From Polynucleobacter cosmopolitanus (GTDB lineage: Bacteria; Pseudomonadota; Gammaproteobacteria; Burkholderiales; Burkholderiaceae): a stretch of DNA of 64,000 nucleotides. The first letter of the stretch is position 1; the number at the start of each line of letters is the position of its first letter. The position numbers and the translations under genes are program-made. A model generated the notes under the pieces. It ran no database searches and was not told where the DNA came from. It was given only the letters and a program-made list of their open reading frames with translations. The stretch spans positions 310,001-374,000 of the forward strand of contig NZ_NJGG01000001.1 of the NCBI RefSeq assembly GCF_002224225.1. Direction: 5' to 3'. This document shows positions 45,159 to 54,735 of this stretch, in pieces.

Positions 45159-46418
45159 TCACACAGTTTTTTCAAATGGAGATTTTTTTTCTTCGCGCCA
45201 TGGTGCAATCTTAGGCAACAACATCAAGCCAGGCAATGCCAAAATAACGCAAATGATAAAAAAGTTAGTCCAACCAGTGATTTCAACAATGTAACCAGTC
45301 AATGCATTGATAAAAGTTCTGGGTACAGCAGATAGACTGGTGAACAAAGCAAACTGAGTTGCCGTGAAACGTGGATTGGTCTCTAAAGCAAGATAGGCGG
45401 TGAAAGCTGCTGTACCAAGGCCTGCCGTGATTGCCTCAAAACCAATCACCCATGACAAGACCCACAAATCAGGACCTGATTGAGCCAGCACGACAAACCC
45501 AAAAGTGGCCACTGCTTGCAAGACTCCAAAAATCCACAAGCCTTTATTGACGCCTGTTTTTAACATCCAATAGGCGCCAAGGATTCCGCCCAAGATACTG
45601 GCCCAAAGACCTGCATTCTTGGCAACGATGCCAATCTCAGTTCGAGTAAAACCAAGCTCAATATAAAACGGTGTTGCCAAGGCGCTTGCCATCGAATCAC
45701 CGAGTTTATAAAGAAAAATAAATAACAAAATTAAAGCGGCGTGCTTCCAGCCAGAGCGATGAATGAACTCCTTAAAAGGTTCAATCACTGCGTCTCTCAT
45801 GGTGAGTGGCGGAGGGCCGTACTCTCTAGGCTCTGACACCAACAATGTTGTCAAAATACCTGGGAGCATGAATAAACCGGTGATTAAAAATACCCAATCC
45901 CAGCTAATTAAATCTGACAAGATCAATGAAAGTGATCCAGGCACCAGGGTTGACAACTTATATGCATTCACAAAGAGAGCTGTGCCAGAACCCATTTGAC
46001 CCTCGGTCAACCACTCGCGTCGATGAGCATCAACCACGATGTCTTGGCTTGCTGAGAAAAAAGCAACAATCGATGCTAAAAAAACCACAATCCAAATTTC
46101 AGTACTTGGATTGAATTGACCCATCAAGATCACAGCCAACATCACAGCAATTTGAGTCACGACCATCCAGCCGCGGCGACGCCCTAAAAACGGTAACTTG
46201 AATCTGTCCATCGCAGGAGCCCACAAGAACTTCCATGTGTAAGGCATACCGACCAAGGCAAACAGACCAATGGCTTTTAAATCGACGCCTTCACTTTTTA
46301 ACCATGCTGAAAGCAAGTTATAAAGAATGAACAAAGGCAGTCCACTAGAAAACCCTAGAAAAATACAAACAAGTAATGCTTTGGTTCTACTTGGCCCGAC
46401 GTGCACGATAGACTGCAA
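45159..46418 (-). CDS. ampG: AmpG-type muropeptide permease (MFS)
   Basis: A 419-residue MFS transporter with about 12 hydrophobic segments. KFLWAPAMDRFKLPFLGRRRGW at 63-84 is close to the AmpG loop signature, and GLPLFILYNLLSAWL matches its first helix pair. AmpG imports GlcNAc-anhydroMurNAc peptides made by lytic transglycosylases such as the Slt in this window. The start appears to be TTG 46418 behind AAGGGG; it overlaps metW by 32 bases. A GTG at 46406 is an alternative. Confidence 0.88.
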   Translation of the reverse strand: MQSIVHVGPSRTKALLVCIFLGFSSGLPLFILYNLLSAWLKSEGVDLKAIGLFALVGMPYTWKFLWAPAMDRFKLPFLGRRRGWMVVTQIAVMLAVILMGQFNPSTEIWIVVFLASIVAFFSASQDIVVDAHRREWLTEGQMGSGTALFVNAYKLSTLVPGSLSLILSDLISWDWVFLITGLFMLPGILTTLLVSEPREYGPPPLTMRDAVIEPFKEFIHRSGWKHAALILLFIFLYKLGDSMASALATPFYIELGFTRTEIGIVAKNAGLWASILGGILGAYWMLKTGVNKGLWIFGVLQAVATFGFVVLAQSGPDLWVLSWVIGFEAITAGLGTAAFTAYLALETNPRFTATQFALFTSLSAVPRTFINALTGYIVEITGWTNFFIICVILALPGLMLLPKIAPWREEKKSPFEKTV

Positions 46419-46971
46419 GACTTCCCCTTAGGTTAGGCAAAAATTCCACAGACTGTCCGTCATGGAAAACCACGCGATCAAGTAATTCAAGACCAACCGC
46501 TGGTGCTAAAGCTTCAAAATCAGCAATCGTTAAAACTCTGACGTTGGGCGTGTCGTACCACTGATAAGGCAATGATTTAGAAACGGGCATCCTACCCAAT
46601 AAAACAGCTGAGCGGTGCGACCAATGGCCAAAGTTAGGAAATGAGACAACGCATTCTTTACCAACCCTGGCAATTTCACTCAAGATCCTGGCCGTTTGAT
46701 GGATCGTTTGTAATGTTTGCGAGAGGATTACTTTGTCAAAGCTTTGATCTTCAAACAAAGCCAAACCACCTTCAAGATCTTGCTGGATAACATTCAAACC
46801 TTTTTGCGCACAAGCCAAAACTTTGTCATCAGCCAACTCAACGCCATATACATGGGCTTGCTTGGCTTCTTTTAAGTAATGCAATAAGCTGCCATCACCA
46901 CAGCCAACATCCAACACCTGAGAGCCGGGCTCTACCCACTTCGCAATCGCGGCAAAATCTGAACGCATCAT
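46387..46971 (-). CDS. metW: Methionine biosynthesis protein MetW
   Basis: MetW is a small SAM-methyltransferase-fold protein (194 residues) that pairs with MetX in homoserine acetylation. The motif [15 protein letters not shown] is near residue 20, with [11 protein letters not shown] and the family stretch [10 protein letters not shown]. It overlaps metX by four bases, the standard metXW layout. Its exact catalytic role is not settled; it is thought to support MetX. Confidence 0.95.
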   Translation of the reverse strand: MMRSDFAAIAKWVEPGSQVLDVGCGDGSLLHYLKEAKQAHVYGVELADDKVLACAQKGLNVIQQDLEGGLALFEDQSFDKVILSQTLQTIHQTARILSEIARVGKECVVSFPNFGHWSHRSAVLLGRMPVSKSLPYQWYDTPNVRVLTIADFEALAPAVGLELLDRVVFHDGQSVEFLPNLRGSLAVYRARRAK

Positions 46972-48110
46972 GATTGAAGCTCCTGGGCAATTTGCTCAAA
47001 ATAAGCTCTGACCAAGTTGTGATATCGAGGATCCTCTAACAAGAATGCATCATGGCCATGGGGTGCATCAATCTCACCATAAGTGACATCCAACTTATTG
47101 TCCAACAATGCCTTAACGATTTCACGACTGCGCTCTGGGGCAAAACGCCAATCGGTTGAGAAACTCACCACCAAAAACTTAGCAGCAATATTTTTCATGG
47201 CTGCGCTGAGATTGTTGGCAAATGATTTTGCAGGATCAAAGTAATCCAAGGCACGAGTGATCAACAGATAAGTATTTGCATCAAAGTAATCTGCAAACTT
47301 CTCACCTTGATATCTCAAATAACTTTCCACCTCAAACTCAACATCAAAATTAAAGTTGTATTCATCAGAATCGCCATCGGCACGCCTTAATTCGCGGCCA
47401 AACTTTTCAGCCATGTCATCGTCTGACAAATAAGTGATGTGACCAATCATGCGCGCTACTCTCAAGCCACGGCGTGGCTTGACATCATGGGCGTAGTAAT
47501 CGCCCCCATGAAAATCTGGGTCGCTCAAAATCGCACTGCGAGCCACTTCATTGAATGCAATGTTTTGTGCTGATAGCTTGGGGGTTGATGCAATCACAAT
47601 GCAGTGGCCAATACGATTGGGATACATCATGCTCCACGCCATGGCTTGCATGCCGCCGAGGCTACCACCCATCACAGCAGCAAATTTTTGAATTTGGAAA
47701 TGATCGGCCACGCGTGCCTGGGCATTCACCCAATCTTCAACCGTGACAACTGGAAAGGTCGCGCCATAAGGCTTGCCAGTAGAGGGATTCACACTCATCG
47801 GCCCAGTAGAACCAAAACATGAGCCCAGATTATTAACACCAATCACAAAAAATCGATTTGTATCAACAGGCTTGCCAGGACCAACCATGTTGTCCCACCA
47901 ACCTAGATCATTGGGGTCGCTTGCACTCACGCCAGCCACATGATGAGAAGCATTGAGCGCATGACAAATCAGAATCGCATTACTTTTTTGGGCATTTAAT
48001 TGGCCGTAAGTCTCAACCACCAAGTTGTAATCAGCAATACTTGCTCCGCTTTGCAACTTCAATGGTGTTGCAAAGTTAAGTACTTGAGGCGTTACAAGCC
48101 CTAGACTCAT
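46968..48110 (-). CDS. metX: Homoserine O-acetyltransferase
   Basis: MetX activates homoserine with acetyl-CoA (some family members use succinyl-CoA) for methionine synthesis. The 380-residue alpha/beta-hydrolase has nucleophile Ser in GGSLGGMQA, plus the acid in FSTDWRFAP and the His in [12 protein letters not shown]. The opening [29 protein letters not shown] is typical. It lies between slmA and metW, overlapping both by four bases. Which acyl donor is used cannot be read from sequence with certainty. Confidence 0.95.
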   Translation of the reverse strand: MSLGLVTPQVLNFATPLKLQSGASIADYNLVVETYGQLNAQKSNAILICHALNASHHVAGVSASDPNDLGWWDNMVGPGKPVDTNRFFVIGVNNLGSCFGSTGPMSVNPSTGKPYGATFPVVTVEDWVNAQARVADHFQIQKFAAVMGGSLGGMQAMAWSMMYPNRIGHCIVIASTPKLSAQNIAFNEVARSAILSDPDFHGGDYYAHDVKPRRGLRVARMIGHITYLSDDDMAEKFGRELRRADGDSDEYNFNFDVEFEVESYLRYQGEKFADYFDANTYLLITRALDYFDPAKSFANNLSAAMKNIAAKFLVVSFSTDWRFAPERSREIVKALLDNKLDVTYGEIDAPHGHDAFLLEDPRYHNLVRAYFEQIAQELQS

Positions 48111-48763
48111 GCGGAGAATAAAACTCTCATAGGTAACTCGTTAAATTCAGTCGGCGACTTCTTAAAGCCACTTCTTGCGTAACGATGCCAGCGACCAACC
48201 ACATAGCTCATCATCATGGCCGCTCTGGCGCTCACCTCTTGACCATCTGCAGACTGCGTCAAGCGACCCTGAGTTTGAGCGATGCGCAAAGATTGTTTTA
48301 ATGAAGACTCAATGCGTTCAAAAATCTGCAAGATTCTTTCTTGCAAGCGCTCATCTTCAAGCCATAAAGCATCGCCCAATAAAACCCGAATCATTCCAGG
48401 GTTCTTTTCACCAAAACCCAATAACAACATCAAAATTTCTTGAGCCTGGCGATCACCCGATTCTTCACGATCTGTGATTTGATTGATCAGACCAAAAATA
48501 GTTTGTTCAATGAAGGCAATCAGCCCCTCAAACATCTGCGCCTTGCTAGCAAAATGTCGGTACAAAGCTGCTTCAGAAACATCCAATCTGGCAGCCAAGG
48601 CAGCAGTGGTCACGCGATCACCCTTTGGGCTCTCTAACATTTCGGCCAATACTTGCAAAATTTGTATTTTTCGCTCGCCCGGACGCGGACGTTTACGAAC
48701 TGGGGCAGCAGAAGTATTTTCGGCTTCGTCAGAGATGGGCATTTGATTAAATGGTGAGTTCAT
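48107..48763 (-). CDS. slmA: Nucleoid occlusion factor SlmA (TetR family)
   Basis: SlmA binds chromosome sites and blocks FtsZ ring assembly over the nucleoid. The 218-residue protein has a basic, disordered N-terminus, then a TetR helix-turn-helix ([23 protein letters not shown]) and a helical dimer domain ending [15 protein letters not shown], like known SlmA. I chose ATG 48763, which gives an ATGA overlap with the nucleotidase gene, over the upstream TTG. SlmA sites elsewhere in the chromosome were not searched. Confidence 0.92.
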   Translation of the reverse strand: MNSPFNQMPISDEAENTSAAPVRKRPRPGERKIQILQVLAEMLESPKGDRVTTAALAARLDVSEAALYRHFASKAQMFEGLIAFIEQTIFGLINQITDREESGDRQAQEILMLLLGFGEKNPGMIRVLLGDALWLEDERLQERILQIFERIESSLKQSLRIAQTQGRLTQSADGQEVSARAAMMMSYVVGRWHRYARSGFKKSPTEFNELPMRVLFSA

Positions 48764-49449
48764 TTTAGTTTTTGCCAACTTTTAAATAAGTGATGGATTG
48801 ATTGTACTTCCAGAGAGACACTTCCTCGATTTTGAGTGTAAGCCCTAACATGTCTTTTAAACCATACGGTCTTTATGCCCAATTTTGAATACTCAAGTAA
48901 ATGCCCCAGTGTGTCATCCACCAAAATGGCTCTTTGAGGGGCGCATCGGTACTTATTTAAGAGTCTTTTGATCATCAGGTGATCTGGCTTGGGTCGCCAT
49001 TGTTGGTGAAGCTCCATGTCTTCAATGGCCTCAACTGCTTTGAAACATTTTGTAAGGCCCAACTCTTTTAATACCTTTAAGGCATAAGATTTTGGGGCAT
49101 TGGTGAGCAAGATCTTTTCGCCCGGTAAGCGATTCAATATCTGCCGAAGCCCTTTTTCACCACGAACCATGCCTGCCAGATCTTGCAAATGCTTGCCGCT
49201 GACCTCGTTAAAGAGGTGGGTTTCACGCAAAAAATGGTGTGGATCAACTGCATGATGTTTGACCAAGCCCAACAATGTTGCGCCATACATGCGCCAGTAA
49301 TGGTCTCTTAATTGACTTGCAGCTTGGGTATCTAAATTTAAATGACGAGCCACATAGCTCGTCATTGCATGATTGATAGAAGGAAAAATTGCACTTGATG
49401 CATCGTGCAAGGTGTTATCTAAATCAAATAACCATAAAGGTTGGCGCAT
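48760..49449 (-). CDS. Pyrimidine 5'-nucleotidase (HAD family)
   Basis: A 229-residue HAD hydrolase with motif I FDLDNTLHDAS, motif II LLTNAPKSYAL and motif III/IV KPDHLMIKRLL with ILVDDTLGHL. These match the SDT1-like pyrimidine nucleotidases often found beside argB and slmA. Phosphatase chemistry is secure; the nucleotide substrate is a family-based guess. It lies 16 bases after argB and overlaps slmA by four bases. Confidence 0.88.
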   Translation of the reverse strand: MRQPLWLFDLDNTLHDASSAIFPSINHAMTSYVARHLNLDTQAASQLRDHYWRMYGATLLGLVKHHAVDPHHFLRETHLFNEVSGKHLQDLAGMVRGEKGLRQILNRLPGEKILLTNAPKSYALKVLKELGLTKCFKAVEAIEDMELHQQWRPKPDHLMIKRLLNKYRCAPQRAILVDDTLGHLLEYSKLGIKTVWFKRHVRAYTQNRGSVSLEVQSIHHLFKSWQKLK

Positions 49450-49465
49450 GCCAATCTCAATTAGC

Positions 49466-50383
<918 letters not shown>

Positions 50384-50423
50384 TTAGTTGCCATGCTTGG
50401 CTAGAATTTTTATGCAATTAAGC

Positions 50424-50449
50424 AAAAAGGCGGCCCAAAGCCGCCTTTT
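50424..50449. terminator. Bidirectional terminator between the TonB receptor and argB
   Basis: AAAAGGCGGC (50425-50434) and GCCGCCTTTT (50440-50449) form a 10-position stem with a 5-base loop. The A and T tracts make U-runs on both strands. It ends the TonB-receptor transcript, which reads toward argB. Confidence 0.85.
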
Positions 50450-50496
50450 ATGAGGAAAACTTTCGTGAAGCTTTCCCAGGTCACCATCAGAATTGC

Positions 50497-52596
50497 TTAG
50501 AAGTTGCCTCTTAAGCCCACCTTGATAGCGCGAGCACCTGCAGGAGCCATGTCGCGCAAAACAGATGAGGCATTACGAGCTTCTACATCGGTAAAGTTGT
50601 CCACTCTCATGAAAAGATATGCAGACTTCATGCCTGTAACGGCCGTTTTATAAGAGGCCCCCAAACCGAACATTGTGTAACTTGGCGTAGCGCCTAAATC
50701 ATCGGCATAACGATTCTGACGAGCGGAATATTGCACATCGACTTGGCTTGAATACTTGCCCTCCGAGTACACCAAGGCAGAACTCAAACGCAATGGTGAG
50801 ATACGAGGCAATGCAACACCTGTTGAGCGATTTTCACCACGCACATAATCAGCTTTCCAATCCATGTTCAGCTGACTAACCTTGCCAAATAAGCCAGAAG
50901 CCAACGGGAAACGACCATCAGCCTCTAAACCATACAAGCGAGCTTTGATGCCACTGAAGTTGTATTTAGGGACGCAGTGGCCACTGCCGCCCCCCTGACA
51001 TTCATCGATGTCAAGCGACTGAATTCTTCCATCTAACTCATCTACGTATCCGCCTTGAGTCAAGCCAATAAAATTAGAGAACTCCGTGACATACGCTCCA
51101 AAATTAGCGCGCGTGGTTGGGGTTTTAAACTTCATCCCTAACTCAAGCGTTGTGCCTTTTTCTTTTTTGTTGTCGGCGTTTCCTTTCTCATAAGTCTCTG
51201 TGGCGTGATGCATGCCGTTGGCATAAAGTTCATAAAATGTTGGGGCGCGTTCGGTGTAAGACAAACCACTGGTAGCGGTCCATCCAGAACCCATGTCTTG
51301 GCGATAGCCGACTGAAGCGCTGAATGGTTTGAATTTTTTGCTATCAGCAGTGAATGACTCAGTTTCACCATTTGTGCCACCACCAAAACTATCCACCTTC
51401 ACAGACTCCAGTCTTAAGCCTGCGTTAACAGCTTTGCCCGGGGCAAAAGAAAGTTCCTCAAATACAAATAGGGCCATGCTGTTGGTTTGAGTGTTGGGAA
51501 CGAAAGTTGCATCACCGATGGCAGAGAATTTAGACTCAGCTCCCTGAACACCCCATGCACCCTTTAATGAGCCTAAAGAAGTTTGAATGGGTAAATGAGT
51601 TCCTTCAATGCGACTGTCCCAACCTTTATTTTTAAAGGTTGACTCAACCACTCCACCAGCTGATTCTTCATGCTTGTAATCCGTTGTACTGAATGAGCCT
51701 CTGATAGATTCAAAAGGACCGGTTTTGCCTGATAAATTTCTTTGCTCACCGGCAAGCGTTAATTTGTCTTGTTTTAATTTGATTCTGGTTGGGCTCGCAA
51801 TATCGCCCTCTTCATACAAACCTGTGCCGTATTCATTGCGATAAGTGTCAAGTGAAAGCCCCAGATACCCATGGTCATTGGTCAAAGAAAATCCCAATGC
51901 GCCGCCTTGTTGATCAGCATCACTGTTCAGCAATTTACCTTGGCTGATAAAGCCCTCGCGTCCAGCTTGCTTTGGAACCTTTAGATCATCCGTTTTTCTG
52001 CTTGAACCATCAACATGAATTGCAAATGCGCCGTTACCAACGGTTACCAAACCAGCGGCTGCGCGCTCTGATTCAGCTCCACCAGCTCTTACTTCGGCGC
52101 GGCCATGAACACCTTTCACAGGAGCCTTTGGTATGCGGTTATCAATCACGTTAACCGCGCCTCCAATAGCGCTACCGCCATACTGAAGAGCCGCTGGTCC
52201 ACGAACCACTTCAATTTGCTCAACTAACAAAGGCTCTATTGCAACCGCATGATCGTAAGACAAAGTGGAAGCGTCCAAACTTGCGCCACCATTGCTCATC
52301 ACTCGAACGCGATCACCATCCAAACCTCGAATGGTTGGTCGACTGGAATTTGGTCCAAAATCTGTTGACCCAACGCCTGGTAAACCATTCAGGGTTTGGC
52401 CCAAAGTGCTTGATTGTTTTTGTGACAATTGATCGCCACGCAAAACACTCACAGGAGTGATTAAATCATTGATATCTGCGCCAAGAGGGTTGGCACTAAC
52501 AATCACTGGCTCCAAAGTTTGTTGAGCCTGTGCGAACGAAATTGATAAAGCAGCAATTGCTGCAGCACTGAAAGCAGTGCGCATAAAGTCTTGCAT
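50497..52596 (-). CDS. ZnuD-like TonB-dependent outer-membrane receptor
   Basis: A 699-residue TonB-dependent receptor: a signal peptide ending near SFAQAQQ, a plug domain (VLRGDQLSQKQSSTLGQTLNG, then RPTIRGLDGDRVRV) and a beta-barrel ending in aromatic NF. SYDHAVAIEPLLVEQIEVVRGPA, FYELYANGMHHATETYEKG and the final VLRDMAPAGARAIKVGLR closely resemble ZnuD zinc receptors. A Cys pair and His/Asp-rich loops are present (DECQGGGSGHCVP). Proximity to a His-rich secreted protein and a CobW GTPase favours zinc as the ligand, though haem cannot be ruled out. Confidence 0.88.
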   Translation of the reverse strand: MQDFMRTAFSAAAIAALSISFAQAQQTLEPVIVSANPLGADINDLITPVSVLRGDQLSQKQSSTLGQTLNGLPGVGSTDFGPNSSRPTIRGLDGDRVRVMSNGGASLDASTLSYDHAVAIEPLLVEQIEVVRGPAALQYGGSAIGGAVNVIDNRIPKAPVKGVHGRAEVRAGGAESERAAAGLVTVGNGAFAIHVDGSSRKTDDLKVPKQAGREGFISQGKLLNSDADQQGGALGFSLTNDHGYLGLSLDTYRNEYGTGLYEEGDIASPTRIKLKQDKLTLAGEQRNLSGKTGPFESIRGSFSTTDYKHEESAGGVVESTFKNKGWDSRIEGTHLPIQTSLGSLKGAWGVQGAESKFSAIGDATFVPNTQTNSMALFVFEELSFAPGKAVNAGLRLESVKVDSFGGGTNGETESFTADSKKFKPFSASVGYRQDMGSGWTATSGLSYTERAPTFYELYANGMHHATETYEKGNADNKKEKGTTLELGMKFKTPTTRANFGAYVTEFSNFIGLTQGGYVDELDGRIQSLDIDECQGGGSGHCVPKYNFSGIKARLYGLEADGRFPLASGLFGKVSQLNMDWKADYVRGENRSTGVALPRISPLRLSSALVYSEGKYSSQVDVQYSARQNRYADDLGATPSYTMFGLGASYKTAVTGMKSAYLFMRVDNFTDVEARNASSVLRDMAPAGARAIKVGLRGNF

Positions 52597-52622
52597 GTGT
52601 TTCTCCTAAACATGAATAAAGA

Positions 52623-52639
52623 TCACGCACTTGGCGTGA
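52623..52639. promoter_or_regulatory. Inverted repeat ahead of the TonB receptor
   Basis: TCACGC-ACTTG-GCGTGA is a perfect 6+6 inverted repeat in the 57-base gap between the His-rich protein and the receptor gene. It has no T run, so an operator or mRNA hairpin is more likely than a terminator. It does not resemble the AT-rich Zur box. Confidence 0.35.
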
Positions 52640-52653
52640 GTAAATTTCAGTAT

Positions 52654-53025
52654 TTAAGAATTAGGCGGACCTCTGACATCAAAGGGTCGATAGGCTTCGA
52701 TCGAAGCCTGATATGTTAAATAGCTATTGATGGCCGCATTGGTTTTATCAATGACTGACAAAGTCATTGGAGCCGTTGGCATTGCCATGCTCAATGTTTG
52801 AGAATCATAAGCAGCACAGTGATGTTTGCCATCAGACTCATTGCCATCATGACGATGATGATGTTTTGCGCCATCCACTTGATGTTCATTCGCAACACCA
52901 TCGGACGCGCTATGCTGCGTGACCGCTAAGCCATGAGAAACGCTATGGCTAAAACCTTGCCACTGGGCCACAAATAAGCCCATGACAAGGAAAATTAAAA
53001 AAGAAATTGTGCGGGCTTTAAACAC
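52654..53025 (-). CDS. Secreted/anchored histidine-rich protein
   Basis: A roughly 123-residue protein with an N-terminal hydrophobic signal or anchor (about 7-23) and a central His-rich run (KHHHRHDGNESDGKHHCAAYD), then a helical tail with a final GPPNS. The His cluster suggests binding of Zn, Ni or Cu in the periplasm. I do not recognise a named family. The start is probably GTG 53025 (TTG 53028 possible). It lies between dksA and the TonB receptor on the same strand, supporting a metal-related role, which is inferred. Confidence 0.65.
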   Translation of the reverse strand: MFKARTISFLIFLVMGLFVAQWQGFSHSVSHGLAVTQHSASDGVANEHQVDGAKHHHRHDGNESDGKHHCAAYDSQTLSMAMPTAPMTLSVIDKTNAAINSYLTYQASIEAYRPFDVRGPPNS

Positions 53026-53037
53026 CAATGATTGTGT

Positions 53038-53454
53038 TTAGTTACCAAATAACTTTTGGCGCAATTCGCGGCGCTCTTGAGCTTCTAAAGATAGATTGGC
53101 TGTTGGGCGAGCCAACAAACGTGGAATGCCAATTGGCTCACCAGTTTCTTCGCACCAACCATAGTCGCCAGACTCGATACTCAATAAAGACTGCTCTACT
53201 TTTTTGAGAAGCTTGCGCTCGCGATCACGTGTGCGCAATTCCAAAGCATGCTCTTCTTCAATCGTTGCACGGTCGGCTGGATCTGGAACCAAAACGTTTT
53301 CGCGAAGATGCTCAGTGGTTTCGTTTGCATGAAGCAAAAGATCTGCTTTCAAAGCCAATAGCTTAGCTTTGAAAAATTCTAGTTGAGCAGCATTCATATA
53401 ATCCTTTTCAGGCATTTTTACGATATCTGCTTCTGTTAATGCTTTCTTGCTCAT
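53038..53454 (-). CDS. dksA: RNA polymerase-binding regulator DksA, zinc-finger cysteines mostly lost
   Basis: DksA inserts into the RNA polymerase secondary channel and, with ppGpp, mediates the stringent response. The 138-residue protein keeps the coiled-coil tip DPADRAT (Asp58, Asp61, Ala63). The C4 zinc finger is not intact: Cys101 remains, but the other three positions are Thr104, Ser122 and Ala125 (WCEETGEPIGI, RPTANLSLEAQ). This resembles the alphaproteobacterial and zinc-independent DksA forms, which fold without zinc. Function should be kept and may respond to thiol oxidation. Confidence 0.92.
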   Translation of the reverse strand: MSKKALTEADIVKMPEKDYMNAAQLEFFKAKLLALKADLLLHANETTEHLRENVLVPDPADRATIEEEHALELRTRDRERKLLKKVEQSLLSIESGDYGWCEETGEPIGIPRLLARPTANLSLEAQERRELRQKLFGN

Positions 53455-53459
53455 TTCTT

Positions 53460-53472
53460 GTCCTTTCGGGAC
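53460..53472 (-). promoter_or_regulatory. Hairpin at the dksA ribosome-binding site
   Basis: On the minus strand GTCC-CGAAA-GGAC forms a 4-base stem whose 3' arm holds the GGA of the ribosome-binding site, 7 bases before ATG. It could limit translation, but the stem is short. Confidence 0.3.
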
Positions 53473-53500
53473 TTTGGTCTTACTTCGCTAAATTTAAATC

Positions 53501-53533
53501 TCTTACAACCGCTTTACAAGCTCTTTACAAGCT
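53501..53533. repeat. Three tandem 11-base repeats in the dksA upstream region
   Basis: The plus strand reads TCTTACAACCG, CTTTACAAGCT, CTTTACAAGCT at 53501-53511, 53512-53522 and 53523-53533: two identical units and one diverged. An 11-base period places each on about the same face of DNA, as for a cooperative binding protein. They lie 47-80 bases before the dksA start, near its likely promoter. Confidence 0.6.
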
Positions 53534-53604
53534 ATTTTTGCGCCGCAATACCCCTTAATTTTTATAAGAGCTCAGGGCGCGGATTCTACTCTAATCTATA
53601 AAGA

Positions 53605-54684
53605 TTACACCAAACATGTTTCAAGGCCACCCAATAAAACATCTTTGGGCAGGTCAATTCCAATAAAAACCATCCTGGTCTCTTTTTTATCCTTACCCCA
53701 CGGAGCGCCTAAATCAGAAGCCATCATTTCATGAACGCCCTGAATGATGACTTTGCGTGCACCACCCTTGATAAACAAAACACCTTTATATCTCAACATC
53801 TTAGCGCCAAAAACAGACAAAATTCCACCCAAAAAATCTTCAAGCTTCTGAGAATCAAATGGTCGATCGCTTTTAAATACAAATGATTGAATTTTGTCGG
53901 TGTGACCCTTTTTCATGAATTGCACGGGTTGAGTGTGCTGGTGACCATGCTGATGGTCATGCCCGTGGTTGCAGTCTGGGCCATGCTCATGATGATCGTG
54001 ACCGCAATTTGCATGGTCATGGTCGTCTTGCTCCAAGAAATGCGGGTCAATATCCAACTTGTCGTTCAAATTAAAGCCACGCAAATCCAATACCTGATCC
54101 AAAGACACGGTTCCTTGAGTAATGCCTGTGATTGGCGCACGAGGATTCATGTGCATCAATCGATGCTTTAGCTGATCAACCGCTTTTGCATCGACCAAAT
54201 CTGTTTTAGTGATAAAAATTCTGTCAGCAAAACCAACTTGCTGCTGTGCTTCTTCGTGTTGGTCTAACTGTTGGTTACCGTGCTTGGCATCAACCAAGGT
54301 CACAACAGCATCCAAAATGTAGTGGCTGGCAACCTCATCGTCCATGAAGAATGTTTGAGCCACAGGACCAGGGTTGGCAACCCCTGTGGTTTCAATCACC
54401 ACTCGATCAAAATGAATTTTCTTCTCTTTGCGAGACTCAAATAAGTCATTGAGCGCTTTGACCAAGTCTCCGCGAATCGTGCAGCAAACGCAACCATTGC
54501 TCATCTGAACAATTTGCTCATCACTGTCCTGAACCAAAATATCATTATCGATGTTCTCTTCACCGAACTCGTTTTCAATCACGGCAATTTTTTTGCCATG
54601 ATTTTCATGAAGAATATGTTTGAGCAAAGTTGTTTTGCCACTACCCAAAAAACCGGAAAGAATTGTTACTGGTATCAAAGCCAT
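53605..54684 (-). CDS. CobW/COG0523 GTPase with His-rich loop, putative metal chaperone
   Basis: A 359-residue P-loop GTPase. Walker A GFLGSGKTT is at 11-19, ENEFGEENIDND follows, and the metal site GCVCC is at 64-68 (Cys65, Cys67, Cys68). NGCVCC and a TKTDLVD guanine motif confirm the family. Between the GTPase and C-terminal domains is a His/Asp/Cys-rich loop (EQDDHDHANCGHDHHEHG onward). Such proteins hand zinc to client enzymes under deficiency. It precedes dksA. No clear Zur box is visible upstream. Confidence 0.9.
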   Translation of the reverse strand: MALIPVTILSGFLGSGKTTLLKHILHENHGKKIAVIENEFGEENIDNDILVQDSDEQIVQMSNGCVCCTIRGDLVKALNDLFESRKEKKIHFDRVVIETTGVANPGPVAQTFFMDDEVASHYILDAVVTLVDAKHGNQQLDQHEEAQQQVGFADRIFITKTDLVDAKAVDQLKHRLMHMNPRAPITGITQGTVSLDQVLDLRGFNLNDKLDIDPHFLEQDDHDHANCGHDHHEHGPDCNHGHDHQHGHQHTQPVQFMKKGHTDKIQSFVFKSDRPFDSQKLEDFLGGILSVFGAKMLRYKGVLFIKGGARKVIIQGVHEMMASDLGAPWGKDKKETRMVFIGIDLPKDVLLGGLETCLV

Positions 54685-54735
54685 GATTGCATCCTTGTGT
54701 AATCTATTAATTATGAGCCTATCGAGCGCAGATGG

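Noticed and set aside
53501-53533. 11-base repeats as a CRISPR-like or REP element
   Set aside because: Only three short contiguous units without spacers and without a palindromic core.
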